Positions 8,548 to 16,451 of a DNA stretch of 64,000 bases are shown here, one piece after another (the stretch's first letter is position 1; each line of letters opens with the position of its first letter). The DNA comes from JANXLO01 sp038231295 (GTDB lineage Bacteria; Armatimonadota; Chthonomonadetes; Chthonomonadales; Chthonomonadaceae), in contig JBBRLP010000001.1 in NCBI GenBank assembly GCA_038231295.1, positions 62,001 through 126,000 on the forward strand, written 5' to 3'. A model generated the notes under the pieces. It had not been told where the DNA came from and did no database searches. It saw only the letters and a list, made by a program, of their open reading frames with translations. A program made the translations under genes and the position numbers.

Positions 8548-9501
8548 CTATCGGCGCAAAAGGTCCGGCAGTTCGTCCGGCGAGATGCCAAGATCGAAGT
8601 AGGCTGTCCGCAGCCGTTCCCGTACCAGCGGAATATCGTCCGCCGGGATACCGAGGGCGCGGGAATCTCCGGACAACTCCGCGACGGCCAGCGTCAACAG
8701 TTCTGCATTTGGAGTGTTGTCGGAATTCCGATACCGCAGCCGCCAGGTATTGGGATCGTGGGGATCGCGGACATAGGCGAAACATTGCGGCTGCCGGGGC
8801 AGATCGCCTTCCGGCCCGTTGCGGGCTGCGAGCGCGTCCGGGCGCAGGACTTCTCTCGTCAGGAGAGTATAAAGAGTCTGAGAGTCGATGCGATAGTTGG
8901 CAGTGCGCTGCAATTCCCTCCGCAAAAGGTTTAATACGTCGTCCGAGAGCAGCATAGAGGCGATACGGCCCGGATTCAGGACACGGATTCGTTCCCAGTA
9001 CGCGTTCAGTTCCTTCTCCTGGACGCCCTCTTTGCTGAGGAGGTAGAAAAGGCCAGCCTTCTCATCAGAAGAGGTGCTATCCAGCAGCGAGACGCGAAAC
9101 ACCAGCTCGGCATGACGATCATGCCCAACTCCGAGCCGATAGCAGCTCCAGACGTCGGAGTTCGTAAGCAGCGCCCATTCGGCATACGGCGGCGCGGAAG
9201 AGCCACTCAACCGCAGCAGATGGGCAGCGTTCGGAACGACGGCCAGGCTCTTCACGTTAAGAAGGAACTGGATTCGCTGCTCTATGAGGACTGCGTAGTC
9301 CGCGTTCTGGCCCCGGACACTGATCTCCGCGGTGACATCGAAAAACGGGTCGTAGCCGAGCATATCGCCGAGCATGGCCTTGACGATATCGGCGGTATCG
9401 CGCTCGTTCATGCCGTGCTGACGGGCCTGCGCGACGATACGGCTGTATTTCTTGATGCCGTCCTGTATGCGGTTCCGGGCGTTATCGGTATATTTGAGCA
9501 T
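8548..9501 (-). CDS. HSDR_N-like protein (type I restriction enzyme R N-terminal fold), probably stand-alone
   Basis: This 317-residue protein has, at residues 30-90, the arrangement of the N-terminal nuclease domain of type I restriction R subunits: a helical lead, MLGYDPFFDVTAEI, then ADYAVLIEQRIQFLLNVKSL. D68 and K84 sit where the PD-(D/E)xK catalytic pair lies, but the glutamate of the ExK motif is N82. Nuclease activity is therefore doubtful. No helicase, HsdM or HsdS gene is near, so a restriction system is not supported. The C-terminal half (residues 160-317) is helical and unassigned. It follows the Rieske gene by 30 bp and is probably co-transcribed with it. Confidence 0.7.
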   Translation of the reverse strand: MLKYTDNARNRIQDGIKKYSRIVAQARQHGMNERDTADIVKAMLGDMLGYDPFFDVTAEISVRGQNADYAVLIEQRIQFLLNVKSLAVVPNAAHLLRLSGSSAPPYAEWALLTNSDVWSCYRLGVGHDRHAELVFRVSLLDSTSSDEKAGLFYLLSKEGVQEKELNAYWERIRVLNPGRIASMLLSDDVLNLLRRELQRTANYRIDSQTLYTLLTREVLRPDALAARNGPEGDLPRQPQCFAYVRDPHDPNTWRLRYRNSDNTPNAELLTLAVAELSGDSRALGIPADDIPLVRERLRTAYFDLGISPDELPDLLRR

Positions 9502-9531
9502 GGTTTTCGGGGTGTGAACCGGCAGACCTTT

Positions 9532-9855
9532 TCAGTCGAATTCCCAGACGCTAACATAAATGGTCGTCGCTTCGATGGTGACTTCGTAAACGGGAATGCC
9601 ATAGCCGCCAAGCGTCACACAGTCGCCTGTCTTAAGATCGAATCGGTAGCCGTGCCTCCGGCAGGTCACGCAGCCATTATGCGCGACAGCTCCATCCAGG
9701 GGGGCGTTCTGATGTGGGCAGAGGCTGCCGACCGCGTACCATCGGCCCGCATGGTGAAACAGTGTACACTCACCGTCCGTGCCGAGTCGCACCGTCTTAC
9801 CGGTGTCCGGCACGATCTCCTCCGTCTGGGCGACTGCATAGCGCGTTTTCTGCAT
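9532..9855 (-). CDS. Rieske [2Fe-2S] ferredoxin-like protein, NirD-type
   Basis: This is a 107-residue protein made almost entirely of a Rieske domain. The cluster ligands are visible as C46-P-H48 in CPHQNAPLDG and C65-RR-H68 in CRRHGYRFD. It carries electrons to an unknown partner. Small Rieske proteins like this are often annotated as nitrite reductase small subunits, but no NirB or nitrite reductase lies nearby, so that name is not used. The gene is 10 bp downstream of moaA, which suggests one transcript. Confidence 0.88.
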   Translation of the reverse strand: MQKTRYAVAQTEEIVPDTGKTVRLGTDGECTLFHHAGRWYAVGSLCPHQNAPLDGAVAHNGCVTCRRHGYRFDLKTGDCVTLGGYGIPVYEVTIEATTIYVSVWEFD

Positions 9856-9865
9856 GGGGCCTCTG

Positions 9866-11011
9866 TTACCCTCCCAACTGGCTCATGCTGCGGCTTACCG
9901 GGGCGCAGCCATCTTCCAGGCGGTGTTCTTTTGGCTTGTGGAGAACGGTGAGGCGGAAAATCTCGGCGATTTCGTTATCGTCTGCCCCAGAGCGCAACGG
10001 TGTCTGGAGGTCTGCCTCTCCGTCCGCCATCAGGCAGGGCCGGAGCTGACCATCGGCGGTGAGGCGCAGCCGGTTACAGGTGAGGCACATATCGTTGGTG
10101 ATCTGGCTGATGAAGCCGACCGTACCTTTCGCGCCGGGAATGCGGAACGAACGCGCCGGGCCGTTTGTCGTGACTTCCGCAGGCTCCAGCGGTCCAAAAG
10201 CCGCTTCGATCTCTTCCCGTATTTCCTGTGACGAGACAAACGCCTGACGCATCTGACTCGCATCCAGTTGCGCCGCCGCTGTTTTATGTATCTGGAACGT
10301 GTTCTCCAGCGATAGCAGGTCAGGACGGGCATAGAGCGTCACGTTACCAGGGCGCTGATACTCTCGCGACGGGGCGGAGAGAGCGAAGAACGACTCCATG
10401 CCCCGCCCGCCATCTTCGCCCTGCGACCAGTTGATCGGCATGAGTTCGATAAAGCGGACATTGAAAGGTTGTTCGAGCGTGAGACGTGCGAAATCTACGA
10501 CCTCATCCGCATTCCAGCCGCGCATCACTACACAGTTGAGTTTGATCGGCTCCAGCCCAGCAAGCCGGGCGGCTTCGATGCCGTCCAGAACGCTCTGTAG
10601 TTCGCCGCGCCGGGCAATCCGCCGAAACCGCTCTGGGCGCAGGGTGTCCAGACTGATGTTCAGACGGTTTAGACCAGACTGTGCGAACCCTGCGGCGAGA
10701 GGAGCCAGAAGGTAGCCATTCGTCGTCAGGGAAAAGTCACGCAGGCCAGGAATCGCGCCTATGCGGGCGACCAGAAATGCGATGTCCTTGCGAACGAGCG
10801 GCTCGCCGCCGGTCAGCCGGATTTTGTTCATGCCGAGGTCTACGGCGATGCGAACCAGCCGCTCGATCTCCTCGAATGTGAGGATTTTCGCTTTCGGTGC
10901 GACTTCTGCGCCCTCTTCCGGCATACAGTAGACGCAGCGGAAATTGCAGCGGTCGGTGACGCTGACGCGAAGATAGTCAATAGTGCGCTGGTAACTGTCT
11001 ATCAGGGGCAT
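9866..11011 (-). CDS. moaA: GTP 3',8-cyclase MoaA with an internal insertion
   Basis: MoaA is a radical SAM enzyme that starts molybdenum cofactor synthesis by cyclising GTP. The N-terminal cluster motif is C22-x3-C26-x2-C29 (DRCNFRCVYC). The C-terminal cluster motif is CLTCNRLRLTADGQLRPC. The protein ends in LGG, matching the double-glycine tail of MoaA. At 381 residues it is about 50 longer than usual. The extra sequence lies at about residues 212-262, between RFIELMPINWSQGED and SSQEIREEIEAAFGPLEP. No other moa or moe gene is in the window. It is the first gene of a run with the Rieske and HSDR_N-like genes. Confidence 0.95.
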   Translation of the reverse strand: MPLIDSYQRTIDYLRVSVTDRCNFRCVYCMPEEGAEVAPKAKILTFEEIERLVRIAVDLGMNKIRLTGGEPLVRKDIAFLVARIGAIPGLRDFSLTTNGYLLAPLAAGFAQSGLNRLNISLDTLRPERFRRIARRGELQSVLDGIEAARLAGLEPIKLNCVVMRGWNADEVVDFARLTLEQPFNVRFIELMPINWSQGEDGGRGMESFFALSAPSREYQRPGNVTLYARPDLLSLENTFQIHKTAAAQLDASQMRQAFVSSQEIREEIEAAFGPLEPAEVTTNGPARSFRIPGAKGTVGFISQITNDMCLTCNRLRLTADGQLRPCLMADGEADLQTPLRSGADDNEIAEIFRLTVLHKPKEHRLEDGCAPVSRSMSQLGG

Positions 11012-11056
11012 AGTTGTCGGCTCGATGGCGTTGGCTTGAAGTGATGGATTACTTGA

Positions 11057-11315
11057 CTCACCTTACGCAGGCGGGATGCGACGGACGAGGGGCGACGGAC
11101 TGAAGTCCCCGCCATCTGACCTTCGGCCCAGTTTCCTTCGGAAACGTCCAGGGTGTGATGGCCACTCTTCGCACTCAATAAATCTTGTCGGGTTGGGTCT
11201 CGTCCGAAGGACGATCCGGCGAAGCCGCGTAGCGAGGGGTGTCAATCCCTTGCCCGATGTAGTCGCGTAGCAAGGGGTATCAACCCTTTGCCTGCTCGTC
11301 TGCGTAAGGTGAGTT
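11057..11315 (+). repeat. MITE-like hairpin element A (15-bp terminal inverted repeats)
   Basis: ACTCACCTTACGCAG (11057-11071) and its exact reverse complement (11301-11315) bound a 259-bp non-coding element. TTACTTGA occurs directly outside both ends (11050-11057 and 11315-11322), which looks like an 8-bp target-site duplication. Inside are successive short palindromes: GGACTGAAGTCC (11098-11109), GTTTCCTTCGGAAAC (11132-11146) and CGTCCGAAGGACG (11202-11214). The same modules recur in reverse order in element B at 13907-14122. Confidence 0.75.
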
Positions 11316-11398
11316 ACTTGAATAGTATACCTCTGTACCAGGCGCATAGTTGCGGAAGGCTATTTTCGCAGTCTGCTCGCCGAAGCGTCCCCTGCGTC

Positions 11399-11427
11399 TT
11401 GACAGGCGCGTATCAAACGAGTAAGAT
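11399..11427 (+). promoter_or_regulatory. Sigma-70 promoter of the CBM9-like/ABC operon
   Basis: TTGACA (11399-11404), a 17-bp spacer and TAAGAT (11422-11427) lie 34 bp upstream of the TTG start codon at 11461. Confidence 0.75.
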
Positions 11428-11460
11428 AGGGGAAACACTAGTTACGGGGAGGAGAGGCCA

Positions 11461-12936
11461 TTGACAGCGCTACATCTACGGTTTTGGAACGGCGTCACCG
11501 GCGGAGGGCGGAAGTTGAAACGGGAGAGGGCCGTCGTCGGAGGCAGCCTCGCTCTCTGTCTTTTCCTGGCTGCGATGCCCACTCTGCAAGCGCAGGAGAC
11601 CCCGCAGGCGAAGGACGCGCCACAGACCGCCGCACAGACACCTCCCGTCGAAGTGCCTGCCGTGAAATTTCGCGAACGCCCGCGCTATCCCTCCGATTCA
11701 CAGCGCCTCAAGCGCACCCCGGTGGTGGATGGGGTGCTGGGAGATGGCGAGTGGGATCCCTTCTACACCATTACCGATGGCCCCATCAAAGGCACCGTCT
11801 ACTGTAACTGGGACGACAATTTTCTCTATCTCGCTGCCCGCACGGACGGCGCAGCCAACGTGCTGTTCGACCTCGATCTGAACGGAGACGGCTGGCTGCG
11901 CGGAGCCGACAATGTGGAGATTGTGATTGGGAGCGCGGCCAACGGCGGCACACCGACTGTGAGCGCACGGCTGCTCGACGCTTCTAATACCAAAGACACA
12001 CCGGTCTGGAACGAGACGGCGATTGATCCGAAGACTATTGTCGTGGCGGAGAAACTGGTGAACGGAACGCAGATTCTGGAAATCGCTATTCCGAAGAACA
12101 CCGCGAGTTTGCAGCCGCGTGCAGGCCAGAACATCGGACTGCGGGCTGAGTTTCTGGCACCTGGCCTGGTGACGGCCTTTATGCCGACTGCGCCCTTCGA
12201 ACCCCACCTGCTGCTTGATGCGTCACTCTCCGTTGCCCGTGTGACGGCAGTGGCAGGCATCAATCCCCGCCTGACACTTTCTGACTTGAAGTGCATCGCC
12301 GGACAGAAGCTGTTTGCGACCCTTGAACTGACCAACCAGACCGACCAGAACGTGTCCGTCAAGAGCGTGCTCTGGACAGGCACCGGCGTCAGCGCGAATG
12401 CAGTCAATACCCTGCGGGAGGTAACGATCAAGCCGATACCTGGCCTGAAAAAGGAGAAACTGAACTACCAGACGCTGCTGCCGGAGAATCTCGCCGTTGG
12501 CTCCTACATGCTGACGGTCACGGCAGATCTGGAGGGCGGCAAGCAGGTCTCCTCAGCAGCGGCGTTTACGGTAGTGGAGGCGGTACAGGTGCAGATGACG
12601 AGCGATCCGCAGCCCGTCGCCGTCGCAGGACAGACGAAACTGACGGTGGATGTGGACGTGATGAGCGCGGTTCCCGACCATTTCCGGGGAGATGTCGAAC
12701 TGAATGTGGTCCCGAGTGGCTGGATCGTGGACGGCGGCAAAAAGCGCAGCCTCTACATAGACCGCGAAGATGCTCGCCGCTCTGCTCGTTTTATGCTGAA
12801 ACTGCCTTCGACGACAGCGGCAGGCGATTATCCTGTCGAAGCGATTGTCACCTGGAAAGGTCACACCTGGCACACACGTCAGATCGTCAAAGTTGTTCGC
12901 AACGACGCGCCAACAACAGCCCCACCGCCGAAGTAG
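11461..12936 (+). CDS. Secreted CBM9/DOMON-like protein
   Basis: The start is TTG, supported by GGGGAGGAGAGG just upstream and a good promoter. An N-terminal membrane or signal segment runs GGSLALCLFLAAMPTLQA (about residues 28-45). A Pro/Ala/Gln linker follows. Residues 75-260 resemble a family 9 carbohydrate-binding fold: RTPVVDGVLGDGEWDPFY, YCNWDDNFLYLAARTDG, DLDLNGDGWLRGADNVEIVIG. The C-terminal half consists of Ig- or NEW3-like beta domains. It probably binds carbohydrate or haem-type ligands outside the cell. Its stop is 9 bp before an ABC ATPase gene, so both are likely translated from one message. Confidence 0.7.
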   Translation: MTALHLRFWNGVTGGGRKLKRERAVVGGSLALCLFLAAMPTLQAQETPQAKDAPQTAAQTPPVEVPAVKFRERPRYPSDSQRLKRTPVVDGVLGDGEWDPFYTITDGPIKGTVYCNWDDNFLYLAARTDGAANVLFDLDLNGDGWLRGADNVEIVIGSAANGGTPTVSARLLDASNTKDTPVWNETAIDPKTIVVAEKLVNGTQILEIAIPKNTASLQPRAGQNIGLRAEFLAPGLVTAFMPTAPFEPHLLLDASLSVARVTAVAGINPRLTLSDLKCIAGQKLFATLELTNQTDQNVSVKSVLWTGTGVSANAVNTLREVTIKPIPGLKKEKLNYQTLLPENLAVGSYMLTVTADLEGGKQVSSAAAFTVVEAVQVQMTSDPQPVAVAGQTKLTVDVDVMSAVPDHFRGDVELNVVPSGWIVDGGKKRSLYIDREDARRSARFMLKLPSTTAAGDYPVEAIVTWKGHTWHTRQIVKVVRNDAPTTAPPPK

Positions 12937-12945
12937 CTCTTTGCC

Positions 12946-13869
12946 ATGTCAACACCGAATGCCGATTACGTCATCGAGACGAATGATCTTTCCAAGCGTT
13001 TTGGCGGCTTCCAGGCCGTCGAGAAGCTCAACCTCAGCGTGAAGAGAGGGGAGGTCTTTGGGCTGCTCGGTCCCAACGGAGCAGGCAAAACCACAACGAT
13101 CATGATGCTGCTCGGCAATGTGCGTCCGACAGCGGGCCGTGCGACGATAATGGGCAAACCGGTCGGGGATATTCGGGTACGGCGGCAGGTGGGCTTTCTG
13201 CCGGAGAAGTTTCAATTCCACGATTTCTTGACGGCGGCAGAGTTTCTGCGTCTGCATGGTCGACTGAACGCGATGGGCGGGAGTTCGCTGGAGGCGAAAA
13301 TACGCACGGTACTTGAGCGGGTAGGGCTGCAAGCGCGGTCTAAGTCGAAGCTCAAGGAGTTCTCGAAGGGGATGCAGCAACGTATCGGGATCGCACAGGC
13401 GATACTGCACGACCCGCAACTGGTGATTCTGGATGAGCCTACTTCCGCGCTCGATCCGCTAGGCAGACGCGAAGTGCGTGGCATCGTGGAGGATCTGCGT
13501 ACCGAGGGCAAGACGGTTATCCTCAACTCGCACATCCTCTCGGAAATCGAAACAACCTGTGATCGGGTCGCCATCCTCAAAAACGGAAAGCTCATCGCGC
13601 TGGGTGCAATGGTGGAACTGCTTTCATTCGCTTCAACGGTTGAAGTGGAAGTGCAGTCTATGAATGATGCTGCAATGGTGGCGGTTCGTGGCGTGGTGCA
13701 GAAACTGAAACTGGAGCGGGTTCCGATTACGCGGTTCACCGCAATGCTCCGCTCGGAAGAAGACATCCCGTTGCTGGCGGAGGCGCTTGTCCTCAACGGG
13801 GTCAAACTGATGGCGTTAACTCCGAAGCGAGAAACCCTCGAAGAAGCCTACCTCCGAATCATCGAGTAA
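12946..13869 (+). CDS. ABC transporter ATP-binding protein, ABC-2 type, without adjacent permease
   Basis: This 307-residue ATPase has Walker A GPNGAGKTT (residues 42-50), signature FSKGMQQR, Walker B LVILDEPTSALDP and an H-loop histidine in NSHILSEIE. The C-terminal 85 residues (TVEVEVQSMNDAA onward) match the extension seen in ABC-2 exporter ATPases of the CcmA/NosF/YxlF kind. Such proteins energise export of drugs, polysaccharides or proteins with a separate membrane partner. No permease gene follows. The downstream region is a repeat element and then an opposite-strand gene, so the partner must be encoded elsewhere. Confidence 0.92.
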   Translation: MSTPNADYVIETNDLSKRFGGFQAVEKLNLSVKRGEVFGLLGPNGAGKTTTIMMLLGNVRPTAGRATIMGKPVGDIRVRRQVGFLPEKFQFHDFLTAAEFLRLHGRLNAMGGSSLEAKIRTVLERVGLQARSKSKLKEFSKGMQQRIGIAQAILHDPQLVILDEPTSALDPLGRREVRGIVEDLRTEGKTVILNSHILSEIETTCDRVAILKNGKLIALGAMVELLSFASTVEVEVQSMNDAAMVAVRGVVQKLKLERVPITRFTAMLRSEEDIPLLAEALVLNGVKLMALTPKRETLEEAYLRIIE

Positions 13870-13906
13870 TGCGAGTTTGACCGCGACAGACGCCTTCACT
13901 CTACTC

Positions 13907-14122
13907 ACTCCCCTTACGCAGGCGGACAACCAAATTGCCCCAACCGAGGGAGCAAAGGGTTGACACCCCTCGCTACGCGGCTTCGCCGGATCGTCCTTCG
14001 GACGCGATACGTTTAAGGCGAAGAGTGGCCCTCACACCATAGACGTTTCCGAAGGAAACTGGGCCGAAGGTCACATAGCGGGGACTTCAGTCCGTCGCGA
14101 TATTCGCCTGCGTAAGGGGAGT
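13907..14122 (-). repeat. MITE-like hairpin element B (18-bp perfect terminal inverted repeats)
   Basis: ACTCCCCTTACGCAGGCG (13907-13924) and its exact reverse complement (14105-14122) bound a 216-bp element. TACTCA flanks both ends (13902-13907 and 14123-14128), a probable target duplication. Its reverse complement aligns with element A through the same ordered palindromes: GGACTTCAGTCC (14082-14093), GTTTCCGAAGGAAAC (14045-14059) and CGTCCTTCGGACG (13992-14004). A 29-base stretch at 13951-13979 is repeated exactly at 17157-17185. Confidence 0.75.
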
Positions 14123-14147
14123 TACTCATTCATCGCCTCAAACGAGT

Positions 14148-14174
14148 CAGCAAAGGGGTATCAACCCTTTGCTG
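14148..14174. repeat. Isolated hairpin word beside element B
   Basis: CAGCAAAGGG (14148-14157) pairs perfectly with CCCTTTGCTG (14165-14174) around GTATCAA. A related string occurs inside element A near 11270-11292. It lies downstream of both the ABC gene (+) and htrA (-), so it could also act as a terminator. The rest of 13870-14221 outside element B shows no gene. Confidence 0.55.
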
Positions 14175-14221
14175 TCTTGTTACTGGCGTATGGTGAACTC
14201 TTCACTTATCGGGTAAGCCGA

Positions 14222-15751
14222 TCAGTCTACGGCCACGACTGCAAAATGCTTGCCGGGGTCTCGCTCCGAAGAGGGTTTGAGATAGACGATACGAACCATA
14301 TCGCCTGATTTGAGATGGGCGATGGCCTCCTGAAAAGCCTGGAGCGTAGGGGTATCCGTAGAGTTCACTTTCAGGATCAGACAGCCTTCCGAAATATCTT
14401 CGTTCTCAGAAGCGGCGGAGGTGGTATCTATCGCCTTGATGAGGACGCCCTGTTCGGCGGAGAACCCTGTCTGCTCCGCGAGACGCTTGGTGAGAGGCTG
14501 TACCTCAATGCCGAGTTTCGGTTTTGCGGCGGCGTGGGGCTTGTCCGCATCCAGAACACGCGCCTCCGCCTCCGAGACCGTCGCGGTAAGGGGCAAAGAC
14601 TTGCCCTCGCGCACGACCGAGAGGCTGATCGTCGTATTCGGTCGGGTCTGGGCGATGGTTGTACGGAGATCGGCTTCGCTGCGGATCGGCTTACCGTCTA
14701 TGGCGACGACCACATCACCCACTTTTAGCCCGGCCTTGTCGGCAGGACTGTTAGAGGTCGGCTCAGTATCAATCAACGCGCCGTAGGGAACGTTCAGGGT
14801 GGAGGCCAGTCGGGGCGTGACTGACTTGGGGGCGACACCGAGATAACCGTAGCTGACGCGGCCCTTTTCGAGAAGCTGATCTATAACGAACTTGGCGGAG
14901 TTGATGGGAATGGCGAAACCGATTCCGATACTGCCGCCTCCCAATCCATTGTGATCGCTTTCGATGGCGGTGTTGATGGCGATGACCTCACCATGAATGT
15001 TGCACAGCGGGCCACCGGAATTGCCGGGGTTGATCGCGGCATCGGTCTGCATCATGTTCGGATAGAGGCGCTCTCTGCCGCCGGAGCCATCTGCTATCCT
15101 CTGGAGGCGGTTCAGACTGCTGATGACGCCGACAGAGAACGAGCCTTCAAAGCGGTAGGGACTGCCGATAGCAATTGCCCAGTGTCCCACTTTGACCTTA
15201 TCAGAGTCTCCAAGCTCGGCGAAGGGCAGCGCCGCAGGTGCATTAATCTTGATGAGCGCGAGGTCGCTGCGGAAGTCCCGCACGACAGTTCCGGTGAATT
15301 CGCGGCCATCGTGTAGTTTGACAGAAACTTTGTCCGCGCCCCCTACGACGTGATCGTTTGTGAGAATCCAGCCCTCTTTGCGAATGATAACGCCGCTGCC
15401 CGTCCCGGTCGCCCTACGCGCTCCGTGGTCGAGAGGCGTGAGGCCAGGCGGAAGTTCCTCGCTCGCCCGCATTGTCTTCGTGCTATAGACAGTGACGACG
15501 GCGGGTTCTATCGAGTCGGCAACCGTGCTGAAAGCGTCCTGAAGATTGGCGAGGGCTGCGACCGCCTGCCTGGTCGCGGCTGTCTCCTGCGCGACGGCCT
15601 CTCTTACTCCGCACAGGGAGAGTGTTGAGAGAGCGATACCGACATAGAGCGTTTTCCGCCATGTGTGTAACGTGGCATTTTTCGCGGATGCTGGCTGTTC
15701 CGGGGATTGATGTCGTGACCGACCTGTGGAAAAAGTCAACCCAACTCGCAT
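14222..15751 (-). CDS. HtrA/DegP-type periplasmic serine protease with PDZ domains
   Basis: This is a 509-residue protein. A basic N-terminal extension leads into a membrane or signal segment at about residues 33-55 ending AVAQ. The trypsin-like domain shows the triad H134 (TNDHVVGG), D163 (RSDLALIKI) and S245 (NPGNSGGP). A first PDZ domain begins near YGYLGVAPKSVTPRL and contains KAGLKVGDVVVAIDGKPI. A second, weaker PDZ-like region is C-terminal (LGIEVQPLTKRLAEQ). It degrades or refolds damaged envelope proteins. An AGGAGGAA site precedes the ATG. The gene is 97 bp downstream of the anti-sigma gene, so it is probably co-expressed with the ECF sigma factor, the classic envelope-stress arrangement. 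Confidence 0.95.
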   Translation of the reverse strand: MRVGLTFSTGRSRHQSPEQPASAKNATLHTWRKTLYVGIALSTLSLCGVREAVAQETAATRQAVAALANLQDAFSTVADSIEPAVVTVYSTKTMRASEELPPGLTPLDHGARRATGTGSGVIIRKEGWILTNDHVVGGADKVSVKLHDGREFTGTVVRDFRSDLALIKINAPAALPFAELGDSDKVKVGHWAIAIGSPYRFEGSFSVGVISSLNRLQRIADGSGGRERLYPNMMQTDAAINPGNSGGPLCNIHGEVIAINTAIESDHNGLGGGSIGIGFAIPINSAKFVIDQLLEKGRVSYGYLGVAPKSVTPRLASTLNVPYGALIDTEPTSNSPADKAGLKVGDVVVAIDGKPIRSEADLRTTIAQTRPNTTISLSVVREGKSLPLTATVSEAEARVLDADKPHAAAKPKLGIEVQPLTKRLAEQTGFSAEQGVLIKAIDTTSAASENEDISEGCLILKVNSTDTPTLQAFQEAIAHLKSGDMVRIVYLKPSSERDPGKHFAVVAVD

Positions 15752-15848
15752 AGCGGCTTCCTCCTGACTTGCACCGTGTTTACCACGATTGTTGTTATTG
15801 GACGATGCCGGACGATTCTAGTTTCAGGCAAGAAGCCGCCGACAGAGA

Positions 15849-16451
15849 TCAGGGTTTCCAATTCGTCAATTCGTAATGGTTTTGTGACGGCTGGAGAGGC
15901 TCGAAGGTTCGGTCTGTCGCCTGTCGTATCTGAAATACTTCCTGGGGCATCGCGTCGTTGGAGCGCCGCACGGGAGGAAGAATAAAGCGCTGAGGAGCGG
16001 AAGGGGCAAGTCCGGCAGTGAGTTCGGAGACGGAATTCGGTGTCTTTTGCCAGACGATGGTTTCGGAGTGTGCGCTGCCCGATTCGAGGGGCAGATGATG
16101 GAGAACCGTGTAGAGGCCAAGAAGGGCGAGTGCTCCCAGACCGAGACCCTGCGGGGAGACGAAAAATTCCTGGAAGAAATGCTGTACGCGCATCAAAATT
16201 CGGTCTGGGGTTCGGTTCGCCTCCATGCCCTCTTCCCAGGTAATGGCGTAACTGATTTTTGCCTGAAGCTCTCTCGAGGGCGAAACGGTTCGCATCGAGC
16301 CGAGCATTCGTTTCATCTGAAGCAGTGAGGCGTATTCCTGTTCGCATTCAGGGCAGCGGCTGAGATGCTCAAATATCTGGCGATGCTCGACGCCGCGCAA
16401 TTCGCCGTCCATATAGGCGGAGAGGTACTGGTTCACTTTACGGCAGTTCAC
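15849..16451 (-). CDS. Zinc-finger anti-sigma factor
   Basis: This is a 200-residue protein. Residues 1-45 form a zf-HC2 domain, with C3 early and the pattern H-LSRCPECEQEY supplying the HxxxCxxC ligands. A linker follows, then one membrane helix (GLGALALLGLYTVLHHLPLE, about residues 99-118), then an extracytoplasmic tail. The GTG start overlaps the sigma factor stop as GTGA, implying translational coupling. Zinc-finger anti-sigma factors hold an ECF sigma factor at the membrane until a signal, often proteolytic, frees it. The specific signal is not evident. Confidence 0.92.
   Translation of the reverse strand: MNCRKVNQYLSAYMDGELRGVEHRQIFEHLSRCPECEQEYASLLQMKRMLGSMRTVSPSRELQAKISYAITWEEGMEANRTPDRILMRVQHFFQEFFVSPQGLGLGALALLGLYTVLHHLPLESGSAHSETIVWQKTPNSVSELTAGLAPSAPQRFILPPVRRSNDAMPQEVFQIRQATDRTFEPLQPSQNHYELTNWKP

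Noticed and set aside
8548..9501. Reading the HSDR_N-like gene as a restriction-modification system
   Set aside because: No helicase region, methylase or specificity gene nearby and the ExK glutamate is missing.
9532..9855. Calling the Rieske protein nitrite reductase small subunit
   Set aside because: No nitrite reductase large subunit in the window; the motif alone only supports a Rieske ferredoxin.
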